From NCBI RefSeq assembly GCF_017303375.1, contig NZ_JAFKOH010000003.1:310001-374000 (forward strand): DNA of 64,000 nt. Direction: 5' to 3'. Position numbers and translations under genes: made by a program. Origin of the DNA: Bacillus sp. NTK074B (GTDB lineage Bacteria; Bacillota; Bacilli; Bacillales; Bacillaceae_B). Shown in pieces: positions 54,910 through 64,000 of the stretch (positions within the stretch are counted from its first letter, which is position 1; each line of letters starts with the position of its first letter). Below the pieces are notes generated by a model. The model was not told the origin of the DNA, did no database searches, and saw nothing but the letters and a program-made list of their open reading frames with translations.

Positions 54910-56529
54910 CTACCCTATACGCAGCTTACTGCGGATTTTGGTTATTTTATCACCGAACAGCTTGTCTGCAAGTTTACTTCTCATACTTAGGTAGAAGTAT
55001 ACGAGGGCTCCTACTCCACCGCAGATGGCTACAAGGACGATTGATTGGAATCCCGCTTCCGGACTGAGGAATTTGACAAGGAAGTGATACAGAACCCATA
55101 CGACCCCGGCCATGACGGCATTCAGCGCTCCGATAAACAGCGTTCTTCTTAAAATCAATTGGAATTGATATCTGGCATATTTTTTGATCACATAAAGATT
55201 GATCAGAATGGCCACTGTGTAACCGATTGTTGTCGCAAGTACGGCTCCCTGGGTTTCAAACAGGCGGATCAGCGGGATGTTCAGGACAAGCTTCAGAAGC
55301 AAGCCGACAAGTAGGCTGAAGATCGTAAACTTCTGTTCATCAATCCCCTGAAGGATCGCTGCCGTGACCGCAAATAATGCGAACAGGATGGCAACCGGAG
55401 CATACGAACGTAAAATCGATGTTCCGAGAGCATCACTGTGATAGAACAATGTATACATCGGTTCGGCTAGAAGGGCCAGTCCCAACGCTGCCGGCACAGT
55501 CAGGAACAATAGTATCTGGAACGTCTGGTCAATGTTCCTGCGCATCGTTTTCCGGTCGCCACTTGTGTACGATGTCGTAATCAACGGAATGAGCGTCATG
55601 GAAAAGGCTGTTGCCAATGAGACCGGAATGATGACAAGCTTATGCGTATAGAAATTCAATACGGCAAAAGCATGGTCGGAAATTTTCGCGTTCCCGATAT
55701 CCGCCATGGCGGTATTGAAAGTGATCTGATCTACAAGTTGAAACAACGGATTGGCGAGACCTACGAATATGAATGGAATCGAATAGGCAATGATTTCTTT
55801 GTACATCGCTTTTAACGAAATCTCTTCGTTGCCACGATCCTCTTCAAGCAGCACATCTAAATGCGGCTTCCTCTTATACCAATACCAGATCAGGGCTCCA
55901 AGGCTTGCAAGTCCCCCTACAAACGCCGCGAAAGTCGCAACGGAAATCGCCGTTGTCACGGTGCCGTCCAGTATGTTCAAGACAACATAAATCCCACCAA
56001 GAAGGAAGACAATCCGGACGATTTGCTCAATGACCTGTGAAACCGCCGTCGGTCCCATGGACTGGTGTCCCTGGAAGAATCCACGGATCAAGCTCATGAA
56101 CGGAATGATAATCAGTGCAAAGCTCACTGCCCGGATGACGGTGGTCACCTGCGCTACGGAAATGACCTGCTCATCGCTTTTAATCGTCATTTCGGCAAAA
56201 ATCGGTGCGAATGCATACATAATCAGGAATGATACGACCCCTGTCAGGGTCATCAGCACCAGTCCGGATTTAAACAATTTCCGCCCCACGGCATATTCCC
56301 CAATGGCATTATACTTTGAAACGAATTTTGAAACGGCCAATGGCACTCCGGCAGTCGCTACAGTCAGAAAGATCGTATAAGGCACATACCCATATTGATA
56401 AAGGGATGCCCCTTCTTCATGACCTTTCAACAAATCATCAAACGGTATAACATAAAAAAGACCCAAAAACTTCGAAATAAAGGTCCCTAACGTTAAGATA
56501 AACGTTCCTCTTATTAATTTAGATGACAT
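54910..56529 (-). CDS. murJ: lipid II flippase MurJ (YtgP), MOP superfamily
   Basis: The 539-residue protein has 14 membrane helices of the MATE/MVF fold, beginning LIRGTFILTLGTFISKFLGL and containing LIRGFFQGHQSMGPTAVSQVIEQI, typical of the YtgP branch. In B. subtilis YtgP flips lipid II across the membrane, partly redundant with Amj. Ribosome-binding site GAGAGGG. Divergent from ytfP. Confidence 0.93.
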   Translation of the reverse strand: MSSKLIRGTFILTLGTFISKFLGLFYVIPFDDLLKGHEEGASLYQYGYVPYTIFLTVATAGVPLAVSKFVSKYNAIGEYAVGRKLFKSGLVLMTLTGVVSFLIMYAFAPIFAEMTIKSDEQVISVAQVTTVIRAVSFALIIIPFMSLIRGFFQGHQSMGPTAVSQVIEQIVRIVFLLGGIYVVLNILDGTVTTAISVATFAAFVGGLASLGALIWYWYKRKPHLDVLLEEDRGNEEISLKAMYKEIIAYSIPFIFVGLANPLFQLVDQITFNTAMADIGNAKISDHAFAVLNFYTHKLVIIPVSLATAFSMTLIPLITTSYTSGDRKTMRRNIDQTFQILLFLTVPAALGLALLAEPMYTLFYHSDALGTSILRSYAPVAILFALFAVTAAILQGIDEQKFTIFSLLVGLLLKLVLNIPLIRLFETQGAVLATTIGYTVAILINLYVIKKYARYQFQLILRRTLFIGALNAVMAGVVWVLYHFLVKFLSPEAGFQSIVLVAICGGVGALVYFYLSMRSKLADKLFGDKITKIRSKLRIG

Positions 56530-56725
56530 AGTATCCCTCTCTATATATCCTGTTGCCCGTTAAACAAGCAAAATAAATATGAACTAAGAAATTTACACAC
56601 TATACGTAGTTTACTACTGTACGAATCGAATGACAATTTTTTTCGAATGTTGTATTTAAAACACATCCCATTTAAAATAAGGTGAAACTTCATTTCTGAA
56701 GCGAATATTAAAAGTTGGTGGAAAA

Positions 56726-57988
56726 ATGGTAAGAAAATACGATGTCATCGTCATAGGCGGAGGACCTTCGGGCTTAATGGCCAGTATCGCTGCCGGTGAA
56801 AACGGAGCGAAAGTCCTCCTTGTAGATAAAGGAACAAAGCTTGGCAGAAAGCTGGCCATTTCAGGAGGCGGACGCTGCAACGTGACAAATCGGCTGCCTG
56901 TAGAGGAAATCATTAAGCATATCCCTGGGAACGGACGTTTTTTATACAGTGCGTTTTCTGAGTTTAATAATGAAGACATCATCTCATTCTTTGAAAACCT
57001 CGGGATTCAGTTAAAAGAGGAAGATCACGGAAGGATGTTCCCTGTTTCTAACAGGGCCATGGACGTGGTAGAAGCTCTTCTGAAGCGCATGAAGGAATTG
57101 GAAGTCGACACCAGGACAAGCACAAGCGTCGAGGAAGTACTCTACGAAAATGGACAGACTGTGGGCATTCTTTTAAAAGACGGGGAAACCATCCTTGCTA
57201 ACGCTGTCGTGATCGCCGTCGGCGGGAAGTCCGTCCCTCACACGGGTTCGACGGGGGATGGTTACCCGTGGGCAACGAAGGCAGGGCACACGATCACGGA
57301 TCTGTTTCCGACAGAGGTTCCCCTTACGTCGGATGAGCCTTTTGTGAAGAAGAAAGAGCTGCAGGGACTTTCTTTACGGAGTGTTGATTTAAGCGTCTTG
57401 AATCCTAAGGGTAAGAAAATCGTGACGCATAAAATGGACATGATCTTCACTCATCTCGGCATTTCCGGACCTGCTGTTCTTAGATGCAGTCAATACGTGG
57501 TCAAGGCCATGAAGAAATGGAATCTGACCCACGTGACCATGCAAATCGACTCCATGCCGGACCAAAACGAAGAGCAGCTCTTCCAATCTCTTTATAAACA
57601 GGTGAAGGACGAAGGTAAGAAAGCGGCGAAGAATATCTTCAAAGGCTTGGTACCTGAACGATACCTGTTATTCTTACTCGAGCGGGCAGAAATCGATCAA
57701 GATGAGAAAGGGGACCACATCTCTTCTGAGAATGTCCGTCATTTTGCCAAACTCTTGAAGCAGTTCACTTTCAATGTGAATGGAACATTATCTATCGATA
57801 AGGCGTTCGTAACGGGCGGCGGGGTTTCCGTCAAAGAAATCGAGCCGAAAACGATGGCTTCTAAGAAAATGAACGGTTTGTTTTTCTGCGGCGAAGTGCT
57901 GGATATCCACGGATACACGGGAGGCTACAATATTACCTCTGCACTTGTCACAGGTCGGCTTGCCGGATTCAATGCTGCAAAAGTGTAA
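56726..57988 (+). CDS. ytfP: YtfP, HI0933-type FAD-dependent oxidoreductase
   Basis: The 420-residue flavoprotein has the N-terminal FAD loop [18 protein letters not shown], the family block [36 protein letters not shown] and the C-terminal [17 protein letters not shown]. The substrate is not known for this family. Ribosome-binding site GGTGG. Convergent with cse60 at a shared terminator. Confidence 0.93.
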   Translation: MVRKYDVIVIGGGPSGLMASIAAGENGAKVLLVDKGTKLGRKLAISGGGRCNVTNRLPVEEIIKHIPGNGRFLYSAFSEFNNEDIISFFENLGIQLKEEDHGRMFPVSNRAMDVVEALLKRMKELEVDTRTSTSVEEVLYENGQTVGILLKDGETILANAVVIAVGGKSVPHTGSTGDGYPWATKAGHTITDLFPTEVPLTSDEPFVKKKELQGLSLRSVDLSVLNPKGKKIVTHKMDMIFTHLGISGPAVLRCSQYVVKAMKKWNLTHVTMQIDSMPDQNEEQLFQSLYKQVKDEGKKAAKNIFKGLVPERYLLFLLERAEIDQDEKGDHISSENVRHFAKLLKQFTFNVNGTLSIDKAFVTGGGVSVKEIEPKTMASKKMNGLFFCGEVLDIHGYTGGYNITSALVTGRLAGFNAAKV

Positions 57989-57993
57989 TGGGC

Positions 57994-58036
57994 AAAAAGA
58001 AAGGTTGATCCTCCTATGAGCGATCAACCTTTTTAT
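57994..58036. terminator. bidirectional terminator between ytfP and cse60
   Basis: AAAGGTTGATC and GATCAACCTTT arms, A and T runs on both sides; it overlaps the last codon of cse60. Confidence 0.9.
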
Positions 58037-58215
58037 TTTCTATAAACTACCATGGCCGAGAAACAGTAGATCTGATCCTCCACTTCCTCCGACATTGCTG
58101 CAACATGATATTTAATATCGACAATCTTTTTATCATCCATTTTACTAAGAAAATGGTTCATATCTTTCTCTAAATCTTTTTCGTGCTCATAGTCGAAGAC
58201 TTTTACCTGGATCAT
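58033..58215 (-). CDS. cse60: Cse60-like sporulation protein
   Basis: The 60-residue protein starts MIQVKVFDYEHEKDLEKDMN and contains KIVDIKYHVAA and YCFSAMVVYRK. It matches, from memory, the small mother-cell (sigma-E) protein Cse60 in size, pattern and neighbourhood. Ribosome-binding site GGAGGGG. No clear sigma-E promoter was found by eye. Function unknown. Confidence 0.85.
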   Translation of the reverse strand: MIQVKVFDYEHEKDLEKDMNHFLSKMDDKKIVDIKYHVAAMSEEVEDQIYCFSAMVVYRK

Positions 58216-58322
58216 AGGGTCCCCTCCCGGATTATTAGTTGGTAGTAGTATTGTCAGAATATTATATTTTTAAACGCAGATGGTTGATTTTTGGTTTTGG
58301 GGATGTGGTGGTGTTGTGGTGG

Positions 58323-58416
58323 TTTCGCCGATACATTTGGATTATCGCTGATAAAATGAAAATTTCGCCGATAAAATGAAAATTTCGCCGATAAATTTGA
58401 TATTTCGCCGATACAT
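58323..58416. repeat. tandem array of five 20-bp units, TTTCGCCGATAAAATGAAAA
   Basis: Unit starts at 58323, 58343, 58363, 58383 and 58403 give an exact 20-bp period. The second unit has ATCGCTGATA. Same unit as the array at 18703. The 320-bp gap 58216-58536 otherwise holds only the ytwF terminator. Confidence 0.87.
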
Positions 58417-58480
58417 GTCTTCGCCATCCAAGTTCGGCTCTTTAGAAAAGCCCGGTTTCCATCCGCTTCACTCTGAATAC

Positions 58481-58519
58481 AAAAAAAAGCACACCCTTCT
58501 ATAAAAAAGGATATGCTTT
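58481..58519 (-). terminator. terminator of ytwF
   Basis: AAGCATATCC and GGGTGTGCTT arms followed by eight T on the minus strand. Confidence 0.85.
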
Positions 58520-58536
58520 CCCACTAAAAAAACTGC

Positions 58537-58851
58537 TTATTTCTTCGCTGCCGTATCTCCAGCCCAGTTCATCATGCCGCCTTCCATGTTTACCACTTTA
58601 TAGCCTTGTTCCTGCATATAATGGGCAACATTTCCGCTGCGGTTGCCTGAACGGCAGATGAAGATATATTCTTTGTCCTTATCAAAATGATCCAATGACT
58701 CTGGGATTTCACCCATTTTGATATGCTTCGCTCCCGGAATCATACCCTCTGCCACTTCTTCATCTTCGCGGACATCCACCAAAAGGAGATCCTCACCGTT
58801 CTTCAACTTCTGCTCTAACTCATCCGTCGTAATCGTCTTAATACTATCCAT
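58537..58851 (-). CDS. ytwF: YtwF, single-domain rhodanese
   Basis: The 104-residue rhodanese has LLLVDVREDEEVAEGMIPGAKHI and the catalytic loop FICRSGNRSGNVA with the sulfur-carrying Cys. It transfers sulfane sulfur in the cytosol; the acceptor is unknown. The start ATG is preceded by GGAAG 9 nt upstream. Confidence 0.94.
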   Translation of the reverse strand: MDSIKTITTDELEQKLKNGEDLLLVDVREDEEVAEGMIPGAKHIKMGEIPESLDHFDKDKEYIFICRSGNRSGNVAHYMQEQGYKVVNMEGGMMNWAGDTAAKK

Positions 58852-58933
58852 CCTTCACAACTTCCTTTCTACATTCAATCATTATTCAACACGATTATAC
58901 CAAAGCCTGTCCCCCAAACAAAAACATCAGACT

Positions 58934-59016
58934 CAAAAAGAGGGACGGACCTCTACGAAATACTGATTTAAAGCGTTTCACGCTTCAAAACCGGCCGATT
59001 TCGAGGTCCGTCCCTC
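58934..59016 (-). terminator. large inverted repeat serving as leuS terminator
   Basis: GAGGGACGGACCTC (58940-58953) and GAGGTCCGTCCCTC (59003-59016) are perfect 14-bp arms around an inner AAGCG-TTTCA-CGCTT hairpin. A CTTTTTGAG tail on the minus strand follows. It begins 7 bp after the leuS stop. Confidence 0.75.
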
Positions 59017-59023
59017 ACCATTA

Positions 59024-61438
59024 TTAGTTGGCTACGATGTTGACTAGTTTGCCTGGTACGGCGATGATTTTGCGGATGGTTTTGCCTTCGATTTGTGTTT
59101 TGATTTCGTCGTTTTCCATCGCTGTTTTTTCTAGATCATCTCTGGTCATGTCGCGTGGGATCATGACTTTCGCTTTCACTTTACCGTTCACTTGAAGGAC
59201 GATTTCGACTTCGTTGTCCACAAGCTTCGATTCATCGAATGTCGGCCATGCTTCGTAGGAGATCGTTCCTTCATGACCAAGCTTGCTCCAAAGCTCTTCT
59301 GTCATATGTGGTGCAATCGGTGACAGAAGCTTGATGAATCCTTCTACATAATTTTTAGGAAGGGTTTCCGCTTTGTAGGCATCATTGATGAATACCATGA
59401 GCTGGGAAATCCCTGTATTAAAACGAAGACCTTCATAATCCTCCGTCACTTTCTTAACAGTTTGGTTATACGTTTTATCCAGGTCACTGTTCGGTACTTC
59501 CGTCACTTTAGAGGAAAGCGTGCCATCCTCTTCAACAAGCAGGCGCCATACACGGTCAAGGAAGCGGCGGGCTCCGTCAAGTCCGTTTGTGCTCCATGCA
59601 ATGGATGCTTCCAGTGGACCCATGAACATTTCATATAGACGAAGAGTATCGGCACCGTGAGATTCTACCACCTCATCCGGATTCACGACATTCCCTTTTG
59701 ATTTACTCATTTTTTCGTTATTTTCCCCAAGGATCATCCCCTGGTTGAATAGCTTCTGGAACGGCTCTTTCGTCGGAACTACGCCGATATCATAAAGGAA
59801 CTTATGCCAGAAACGGGCATAAAGCAGGTGAAGTACCGCATGCTCGGCTCCTCCGATATACGTATCCACCGGCAGCCAATCCTGCATTTTCTTCGCATCG
59901 GCAAGGGCCTCTTCGTTATGTGGATCAATATAGCGGATATAGTACCAGCAGCTTCCAGCCCACTGTGGCATCGTGTTCGTTTCGCGACGTCCTTTTTTGC
60001 CTGTTTCAGGATCCTCGACGTTCACCCATTCACTGATGTTCGCAAGCGGAGATTCACCTGTTCCGGACGGTTTGATTTCAGTCGTCTTCGGAAGAACTAG
60101 CGGCAGCTCACTTTCTGCAACAGTCGTTGTCGTACCATCTTCCCAATGGATGACTGGAATCGGTTCACCCCAATAACGTTGGCGGCTAAATAGCCAGTCA
60201 CGAAGACGGTATGTGACTTTCTTCGTTCCGATGTTCTTCTCCTCTAACCATGAAATAGCTTTGGCAATCGCTTCTTCTTTTCCAAGTCCATCAAGGAAAC
60301 CGGAATTCACATGATCACCGTCACCTGTATACGCTTCTTTCTCAACAATGCCACCCGCAACAACTTCCACGATTGGAAGATCGAATTCTTTCGCAAACTC
60401 ATAATCCCTTTCGTCATGGGCAGGAACGGCCATGATAGCTCCGGAACCGTAGCTCATTAGAACATAATCGGCGATCCAGATTGGCATTTTCTCGCCGTTA
60501 GCGGGATTGATGGCATAAGCGCCTGTGAAAACACCCGTTTTTTCTTTTGCCAGATCTGTCCGTTCAAGATCGCTTTTCGACTTAATTTTATCGATGTACT
60601 CATTCACTTTCGAGCGCTGATCTTCTGTCGTAATTTCTGCTACGAACGGATGCTCAGGAGCAAGAACCGCGTAAGTCGCACCGAAGATCGTATCAGGACG
60701 AGTCGTGAACACATCGAATGATTTGTCATGTCCGTCGATGGCAAAATTCACTTCCGCCCCTTCAGATCGGCCGATCCAGTTACGCTGCATGTCCTTGATG
60801 CTTTCAGGCCAGTCAACCTCTTCAAGGTCTTCCACAAGGCGATCGGCATAAGCCGTAATCTTCAGCATCCACTGCTTCATCGGACGGCGCTCTACCGGAT
60901 GACCTCCGCGTTCACTCTTTCCGTCGATGACCTCTTCATTGGCAAGCACGGTTCCAAGTGCCGGACACCAGTTCACGGCAACCTCATCCACATAGGCTAA
61001 TCCTTTTTCATAAAGCTTCGTGAAGATCCATTGTGTCCACTTATAGTAGCCCGGATCTGTCGTATTGACTTCACGGTCCCAATCATAAGAAAAACCGAGT
61101 GACTTAATCTGACGTCGGAACGTATCGATATTTTTTTGAGTGAATTCTGCCGGATCATTCCCAGTATCCAGGGCATATTGCTCTGCCGGTAAACCGAATG
61201 CATCCCAGCCCATCGGATGAAGGACATTATACCCCTGCATGCGCTTCATACGGGAGAGGATATCTGTCGCCGTAAACCCTTCCGGATGTCCTACGTGAAG
61301 ACCTGCACCTGATGGATACGGGAACATATCCAGCGCGTAGAAATTGGATTTCCCTTCGTCTTCCGTCGCTTTAAACGTCTTGTTCTCTTCCCAATACTGC
61401 TGCCATTTCGTCTCAACACTTTTATGATTAAAACTCAT
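59024..61438 (-). CDS. leuS: leucyl-tRNA synthetase
   Basis: This class I synthetase of 804 residues charges tRNA-Leu and edits mischarged products. It has the HIGH region [16 protein letters not shown] near residue 40, the CP1 editing domain (about 225-420) with [14 protein letters not shown] and [31 protein letters not shown], the KMSKS loop [12 protein letters not shown] near 575, and a C-terminal anticodon and tail domain. Ribosome-binding site AAAGGAGG. Regulated by a leucine T-box. Confidence 0.98.
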   Translation of the reverse strand: MSFNHKSVETKWQQYWEENKTFKATEDEGKSNFYALDMFPYPSGAGLHVGHPEGFTATDILSRMKRMQGYNVLHPMGWDAFGLPAEQYALDTGNDPAEFTQKNIDTFRRQIKSLGFSYDWDREVNTTDPGYYKWTQWIFTKLYEKGLAYVDEVAVNWCPALGTVLANEEVIDGKSERGGHPVERRPMKQWMLKITAYADRLVEDLEEVDWPESIKDMQRNWIGRSEGAEVNFAIDGHDKSFDVFTTRPDTIFGATYAVLAPEHPFVAEITTEDQRSKVNEYIDKIKSKSDLERTDLAKEKTGVFTGAYAINPANGEKMPIWIADYVLMSYGSGAIMAVPAHDERDYEFAKEFDLPIVEVVAGGIVEKEAYTGDGDHVNSGFLDGLGKEEAIAKAISWLEEKNIGTKKVTYRLRDWLFSRQRYWGEPIPVIHWEDGTTTTVAESELPLVLPKTTEIKPSGTGESPLANISEWVNVEDPETGKKGRRETNTMPQWAGSCWYYIRYIDPHNEEALADAKKMQDWLPVDTYIGGAEHAVLHLLYARFWHKFLYDIGVVPTKEPFQKLFNQGMILGENNEKMSKSKGNVVNPDEVVESHGADTLRLYEMFMGPLEASIAWSTNGLDGARRFLDRVWRLLVEEDGTLSSKVTEVPNSDLDKTYNQTVKKVTEDYEGLRFNTGISQLMVFINDAYKAETLPKNYVEGFIKLLSPIAPHMTEELWSKLGHEGTISYEAWPTFDESKLVDNEVEIVLQVNGKVKAKVMIPRDMTRDDLEKTAMENDEIKTQIEGKTIRKIIAVPGKLVNIVAN

Positions 61439-61483
61439 ATTGTGAGATCCTCCTTTGATTGTCCTATGTCTTTCTTTAAAAAA

Positions 61484-61749
61484 ACAAAAAAACCCTCATC
61501 CCAAATAAATATTTGGGACGAGAGTTTGTATGTACATTCTCCCGCGGTACCACCCACATTAGTGTACGCGCACTCAGCTTCATTCATCCTTAACGCGGAA
61601 AACGGCAAGCCTTACTATTACTTCACACTTGCAACTCAGCGGGCGAGTTCATGATGCTTCTGGTTGACTTTCACCACCCGTCAACTCTCTATGGCAGAAA
61701 ACTCTCATTACTACTCCCGATCAACGTTCTAATATAGCTAAACATTATA
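61484..61749 (-). promoter_or_regulatory. T-box leader (leucine) and promoter of leuS
   Basis: The minus strand carries the T-box TGTGGGTGGTACCGCGGG (61541-61558) and a terminator with arms AACTCTCGTCCCAAAT and ATTTGGGATGAGGGTT plus seven T (61484-61528). The likely specifier is CTC (complement of 61645-61647) within GAACTCGCC. The promoter is TATAAT at 61744-61749 with TTTTCA at 61767-61772, spacer 17. Confidence 0.93.
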
Positions 61750-61946
61750 TGTATTCACTATTTTAGTGAAAAATATACAGAAGCGCAAGCCTAATTATTG
61801 GTTTACGAGTAAGATTCTTTTCATTTGTTTGAGATTTACGGCACTGTTCTCAAACAGAACCCTGCCCTTTCGGAGTGTAAATCCAACCAATCACCATATC
61901 GTATAAAAAATCATATCAGCCCCTACATCATTTCAATTCCACACAT

Positions 61947-61977
61947 AAAAAAGAAACGACCCCCAAAAGGCCGTTCC
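61947..61977 (-). terminator. terminator of the 3-hydroxybutyrate dehydrogenase gene
   Basis: GAACGGCC and GGGGTCGTTTC form an imperfect stem with six T on the minus strand, 11 bp after the stop. Confidence 0.65.
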
Positions 61978-61988
61978 TCCACTACACT

Positions 61989-62765
61989 TTATTGAACCGT
62001 ATACCCACCGTCCAAAACGACAGCCTGACCGGTGATCCCCTTCGCTGCATCACTGCACAGAAACATCGTATAATCAGCTATTTCTTTCACATCCAGCAAC
62101 CTTTTTTGCGGGACCAAAGGATAAATGACTTCTTCGATCACCCTCTCAAAAGGAACATTACGGGTCTTTGCAAGATCTGCCAGCTGATTTCGGACCAAGG
62201 ACGTATCTACGTAACCCGGACAAACGGCATTCACCGTGATTCCATGCTCTGCCGCTTCCAGTGCAGCAACCTTTGTAAGACCGATGACTCCATGTTTCGC
62301 AGAATTATAGGCGGCTTTACCGGAGAAGCCGACCAATCCATTGATGGACGCCATATTGATGATTCGCCCCCATCCTTGTTTTTTCATATGGGGCAAGGCA
62401 TGCTTGATCGCAACAAACGGCGCGGTCAGCATGACTTTGACAAGAAGCTCGAACTTCTCAGTAGGAAACTCTTCAATATGGGAAACATACTGAAGTCCAG
62501 CATTATTGATCAAGACATCCAGTTTCCCGAAGTGATCCACTGTTTTCCTGATTGCTTCGTTTAATTCGGATTCCGAGGTAACATCACAGCGGAGTCCCAG
62601 AACTTCAAGTCCTTCTTCTTTCAGTGCATCTGAAGCTTCACGTACGCTGTCTTCCTGCAGGTCCGTCAGTACGACTTTCGCTCCACCGCCCGCAAACTCC
62701 CTGCCGATCTGGTAGCCGATCCCCTGGGCAGCACCTGTTATGAATATCACTTTATTTTCTACCAT
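61989..62765 (-). CDS. 3-hydroxybutyrate dehydrogenase (SDR family)
   Basis: The 258-residue short-chain dehydrogenase has the NAD loop TGAAQGIGYQIG, NNAG, IINMASING with the catalytic Ser, YNSAKHG with Tyr and Lys, and HGITVNAVCPGYVDTSLVRNQ, typical of D-3-hydroxybutyrate dehydrogenases. It would interconvert 3-hydroxybutyrate and acetoacetate in the cytosol. It starts 4 bp after a GntP-family permease gene, the usual partner for hydroxybutyrate uptake. Confidence 0.9.
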   Translation of the reverse strand: MVENKVIFITGAAQGIGYQIGREFAGGGAKVVLTDLQEDSVREASDALKEEGLEVLGLRCDVTSESELNEAIRKTVDHFGKLDVLINNAGLQYVSHIEEFPTEKFELLVKVMLTAPFVAIKHALPHMKKQGWGRIINMASINGLVGFSGKAAYNSAKHGVIGLTKVAALEAAEHGITVNAVCPGYVDTSLVRNQLADLAKTRNVPFERVIEEVIYPLVPQKRLLDVKEIADYTMFLCSDAAKGITGQAVVLDGGYTVQ

Positions 62766-62769
62766 TTAC

Positions 62770-64000
62770 TTAAATCCCCACTCCCAAGCTGAATAATACA
62801 ATGGCAAGTGCCAATCCAATGAGAGGAACGATGACTGTCAAGGCACCTACAGCACCATACGCTTGCCCATGTGTTTCATTACAGATCGATCGAATAGTCG
62901 TCACAACATACCCATTGTGCGGCAAGCTGTCAAGAGCTCCTGAAGAGATTGCGACTACCCGGTGAAGGGCTTCAGGATTTACCCCCATATCCATATAATG
63001 CGGGGCAAGGATCGGCAGTGCTATCGCCTGACCACCCGAAGCGGAACCGGTCATACCTGCAATCACACTGACGGCAATCGCTCCGCCGATTAAAGGTGAA
63101 CCTGGAATATTCGTCATGACATCAACGGCTGTTGTGAAGGCAGGAACGGCTTTCGCCACTCCGCCGAATCCAACGACGGCGGCAGTGTTCCCGATGGCGA
63201 TCAATGCACCCACCGTCCCTTCAGAAACAGCACCCCAGAAGCCTTTGAAATATTTACGGTTTAACACATATGCTGAAATCACGCCGCCTAATAGGGCAAT
63301 GATTAGAGCTGATTGCTTTAAAGAATCGTGGAATGAAAAGGCAAGAATGAGTACGACTAATAATGGAATGAGCCCCATGAACGGGTTTGGAAGCGGTCTT
63401 CCTTCATCGATGACCGGATCTTCTTCACGGGAACGGAATTTCTCTCCTTTGTTCACCGCTTTTGTGATCATACGCTTAAGCCACCAGTAACCGAACACCG
63501 CCATAAACACAGCTACGATTAAACTGACTTCCCAGCCTGCATAAGGTGTTGTACCTAAGTATTCGATCGGGATCCAGTTTTGAATCTCCGGTGAACCGGC
63601 CGAGGTCATGGTAAATGTGACAGAACCGAAAGCCAGTGCCGCCGGGATAAAGCGACGCGGCAAATCAGCTTGCTTAAACAAGCTGACAGCCATTGGGTAT
63701 ACGGAGAATGCTACTACGAAGAGACTGACTCCCCCGTAAGTCAACACCGCACAAGCAAGCACGATGGCGAATACAGCGTATTTCATCCCCAGTTTCTCTA
63801 CTACAAAACGGGACACACTATCGGCGGCACCGCTGTCTTCCATTACCTTCCCGAAAACGGCCCCCAGTAAGAACATCAGGTACCAGGCAGCAACAAAGCT
63901 TGTGAATCCTGACATATAGTTCGTGACGAGATCCGCTTCCCCTTCACCGGCTAATTGCGGGAAGAGAGGCATGCCGCTTAAAATTGCGACGAATAATGCC
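62770..64000 (-). CDS. GntP-family permease, probable hydroxybutyrate transporter (5' end outside window)
   Basis: At least 409 residues are open to the window edge without a start. The protein has about twelve membrane segments with Gly-rich loops: SGSASGGQAIALPILAP, FGSVTFTMTSAGSPEIQNWIP, GALDSLPHNGYVV. These are marks of the GntP/DsdX carboxylate permeases. Coupling to the dehydrogenase gene suggests D-3-hydroxybutyrate or a similar acid as substrate. Only the N-terminus is missing. Confidence 0.9.
   Translation of the reverse strand, partial: ALFVAILSGMPLFPQLAGEGEADLVTNYMSGFTSFVAAWYLMFLLGAVFGKVMEDSGAADSVSRFVVEKLGMKYAVFAIVLACAVLTYGGVSLFVVAFSVYPMAVSLFKQADLPRRFIPAALAFGSVTFTMTSAGSPEIQNWIPIEYLGTTPYAGWEVSLIVAVFMAVFGYWWLKRMITKAVNKGEKFRSREEDPVIDEGRPLPNPFMGLIPLLVVLILAFSFHDSLKQSALIIALLGGVISAYVLNRKYFKGFWGAVSEGTVGALIAIGNTAAVVGFGGVAKAVPAFTTAVDVMTNIPGSPLIGGAIAVSVIAGMTGSASGGQAIALPILAPHYMDMGVNPEALHRVVAISSGALDSLPHNGYVVTTIRSICNETHGQAYGAVGALTVIVPLIGLALAIVLFSLGVGI

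Overview
The window is chromosomal DNA from a low-to-mid GC, endospore-forming member of the Bacillaceae. From about 4.5 kb onward the gene order follows the Bacillus subtilis segment running from tyrS to leuS: tyrS, acsA/acuABC, motPS-ccpA, aroA, ytxJ/ytxHG, murC, sftA (ytpS), ytpRQP, ytoQ, ytoP, ytzB, ytnP, trmB, ytzH, ytmP, amyX, ytlQP, ytkP, ytjP, ytzE, rsuA, murJ (ytgP), ytfP, cse60, ytwF, leuS. The proteins resemble, but are clearly diverged from, B. subtilis. Marine or soil relatives such as Rossellomorea are plausible, but that is inference. No rRNA, tRNA, CRISPR array or prophage was seen.

Region 1 (1-4400) is the most notable accessory block. It is a leftward operon for an opine-type metallophore: a nicotianamine-synthase-like enzyme (CntL), an opine dehydrogenase (CntM), an EamA-type exporter (CntI-like) and the start of a CntA-like ABC substrate-binding lipoprotein that runs off the window. 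Three sequences that look like Zur operators lie upstream, so a zinc-starvation zincophore is the best reading. No histidine racemase (CntK) is seen, and CntM carries Ala where staphylopine dehydrogenase has Asp. Both features point to a pseudopaline-like product (L-His plus alpha-ketoglutarate) rather than staphylopine.

Region 2 (4.4-16 kb) holds tyrS with a Tyr T-box, a class A PBP with an FN3 domain and a Pro/Gly-rich tail, and the divergent acsA / acuABC acetate-utilisation pair with a cre-like site between them. Then come an unrecognised lipoprotein and the motPS stator genes behind ccpA. Region 3 (18-29 kb) holds aroA, an FtsA-like actin-fold protein with a repeated beta-grasp-like C-terminal extension, the general-stress genes ytxG, ytxH and ytxJ plus a YtxH-like paralogue (two sigma-B-like promoters are visible), an M29 aminopeptidase, murC, a nicotinate phosphoribosyltransferase and a hypothetical gene.

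Region 4 (29-44 kb) runs from sftA through the ytp genes, with an orphan PTS EIIC-like permease in front of ytpP. It continues with ytoQ, a peptide/H+ symporter, a Cys-rich small protein, a DUF84 NTPase, ytoP, ytzB and ytnP. Two related MITE-like elements with terminal inverted repeats and 8-bp target duplications lie at 39.6 and 42.6 kb. Region 5 (43-64 kb) is largely conserved housekeeping: tRNA modification (trmB, rsuA), a 2'-5' RNA ligase-like enzyme, glycogen/maltodextrin debranching, cysteine synthase, D-amino acid aminotransferase, dipeptidase, lipid II flippase, rhodanese, and leuS with a Leu T-box. It ends with 3-hydroxybutyrate dehydrogenase and a truncated GntP-family permease. Two intergenic arrays of a perfectly 20-bp-periodic repeat occur at 18.7 and 58.3 kb.
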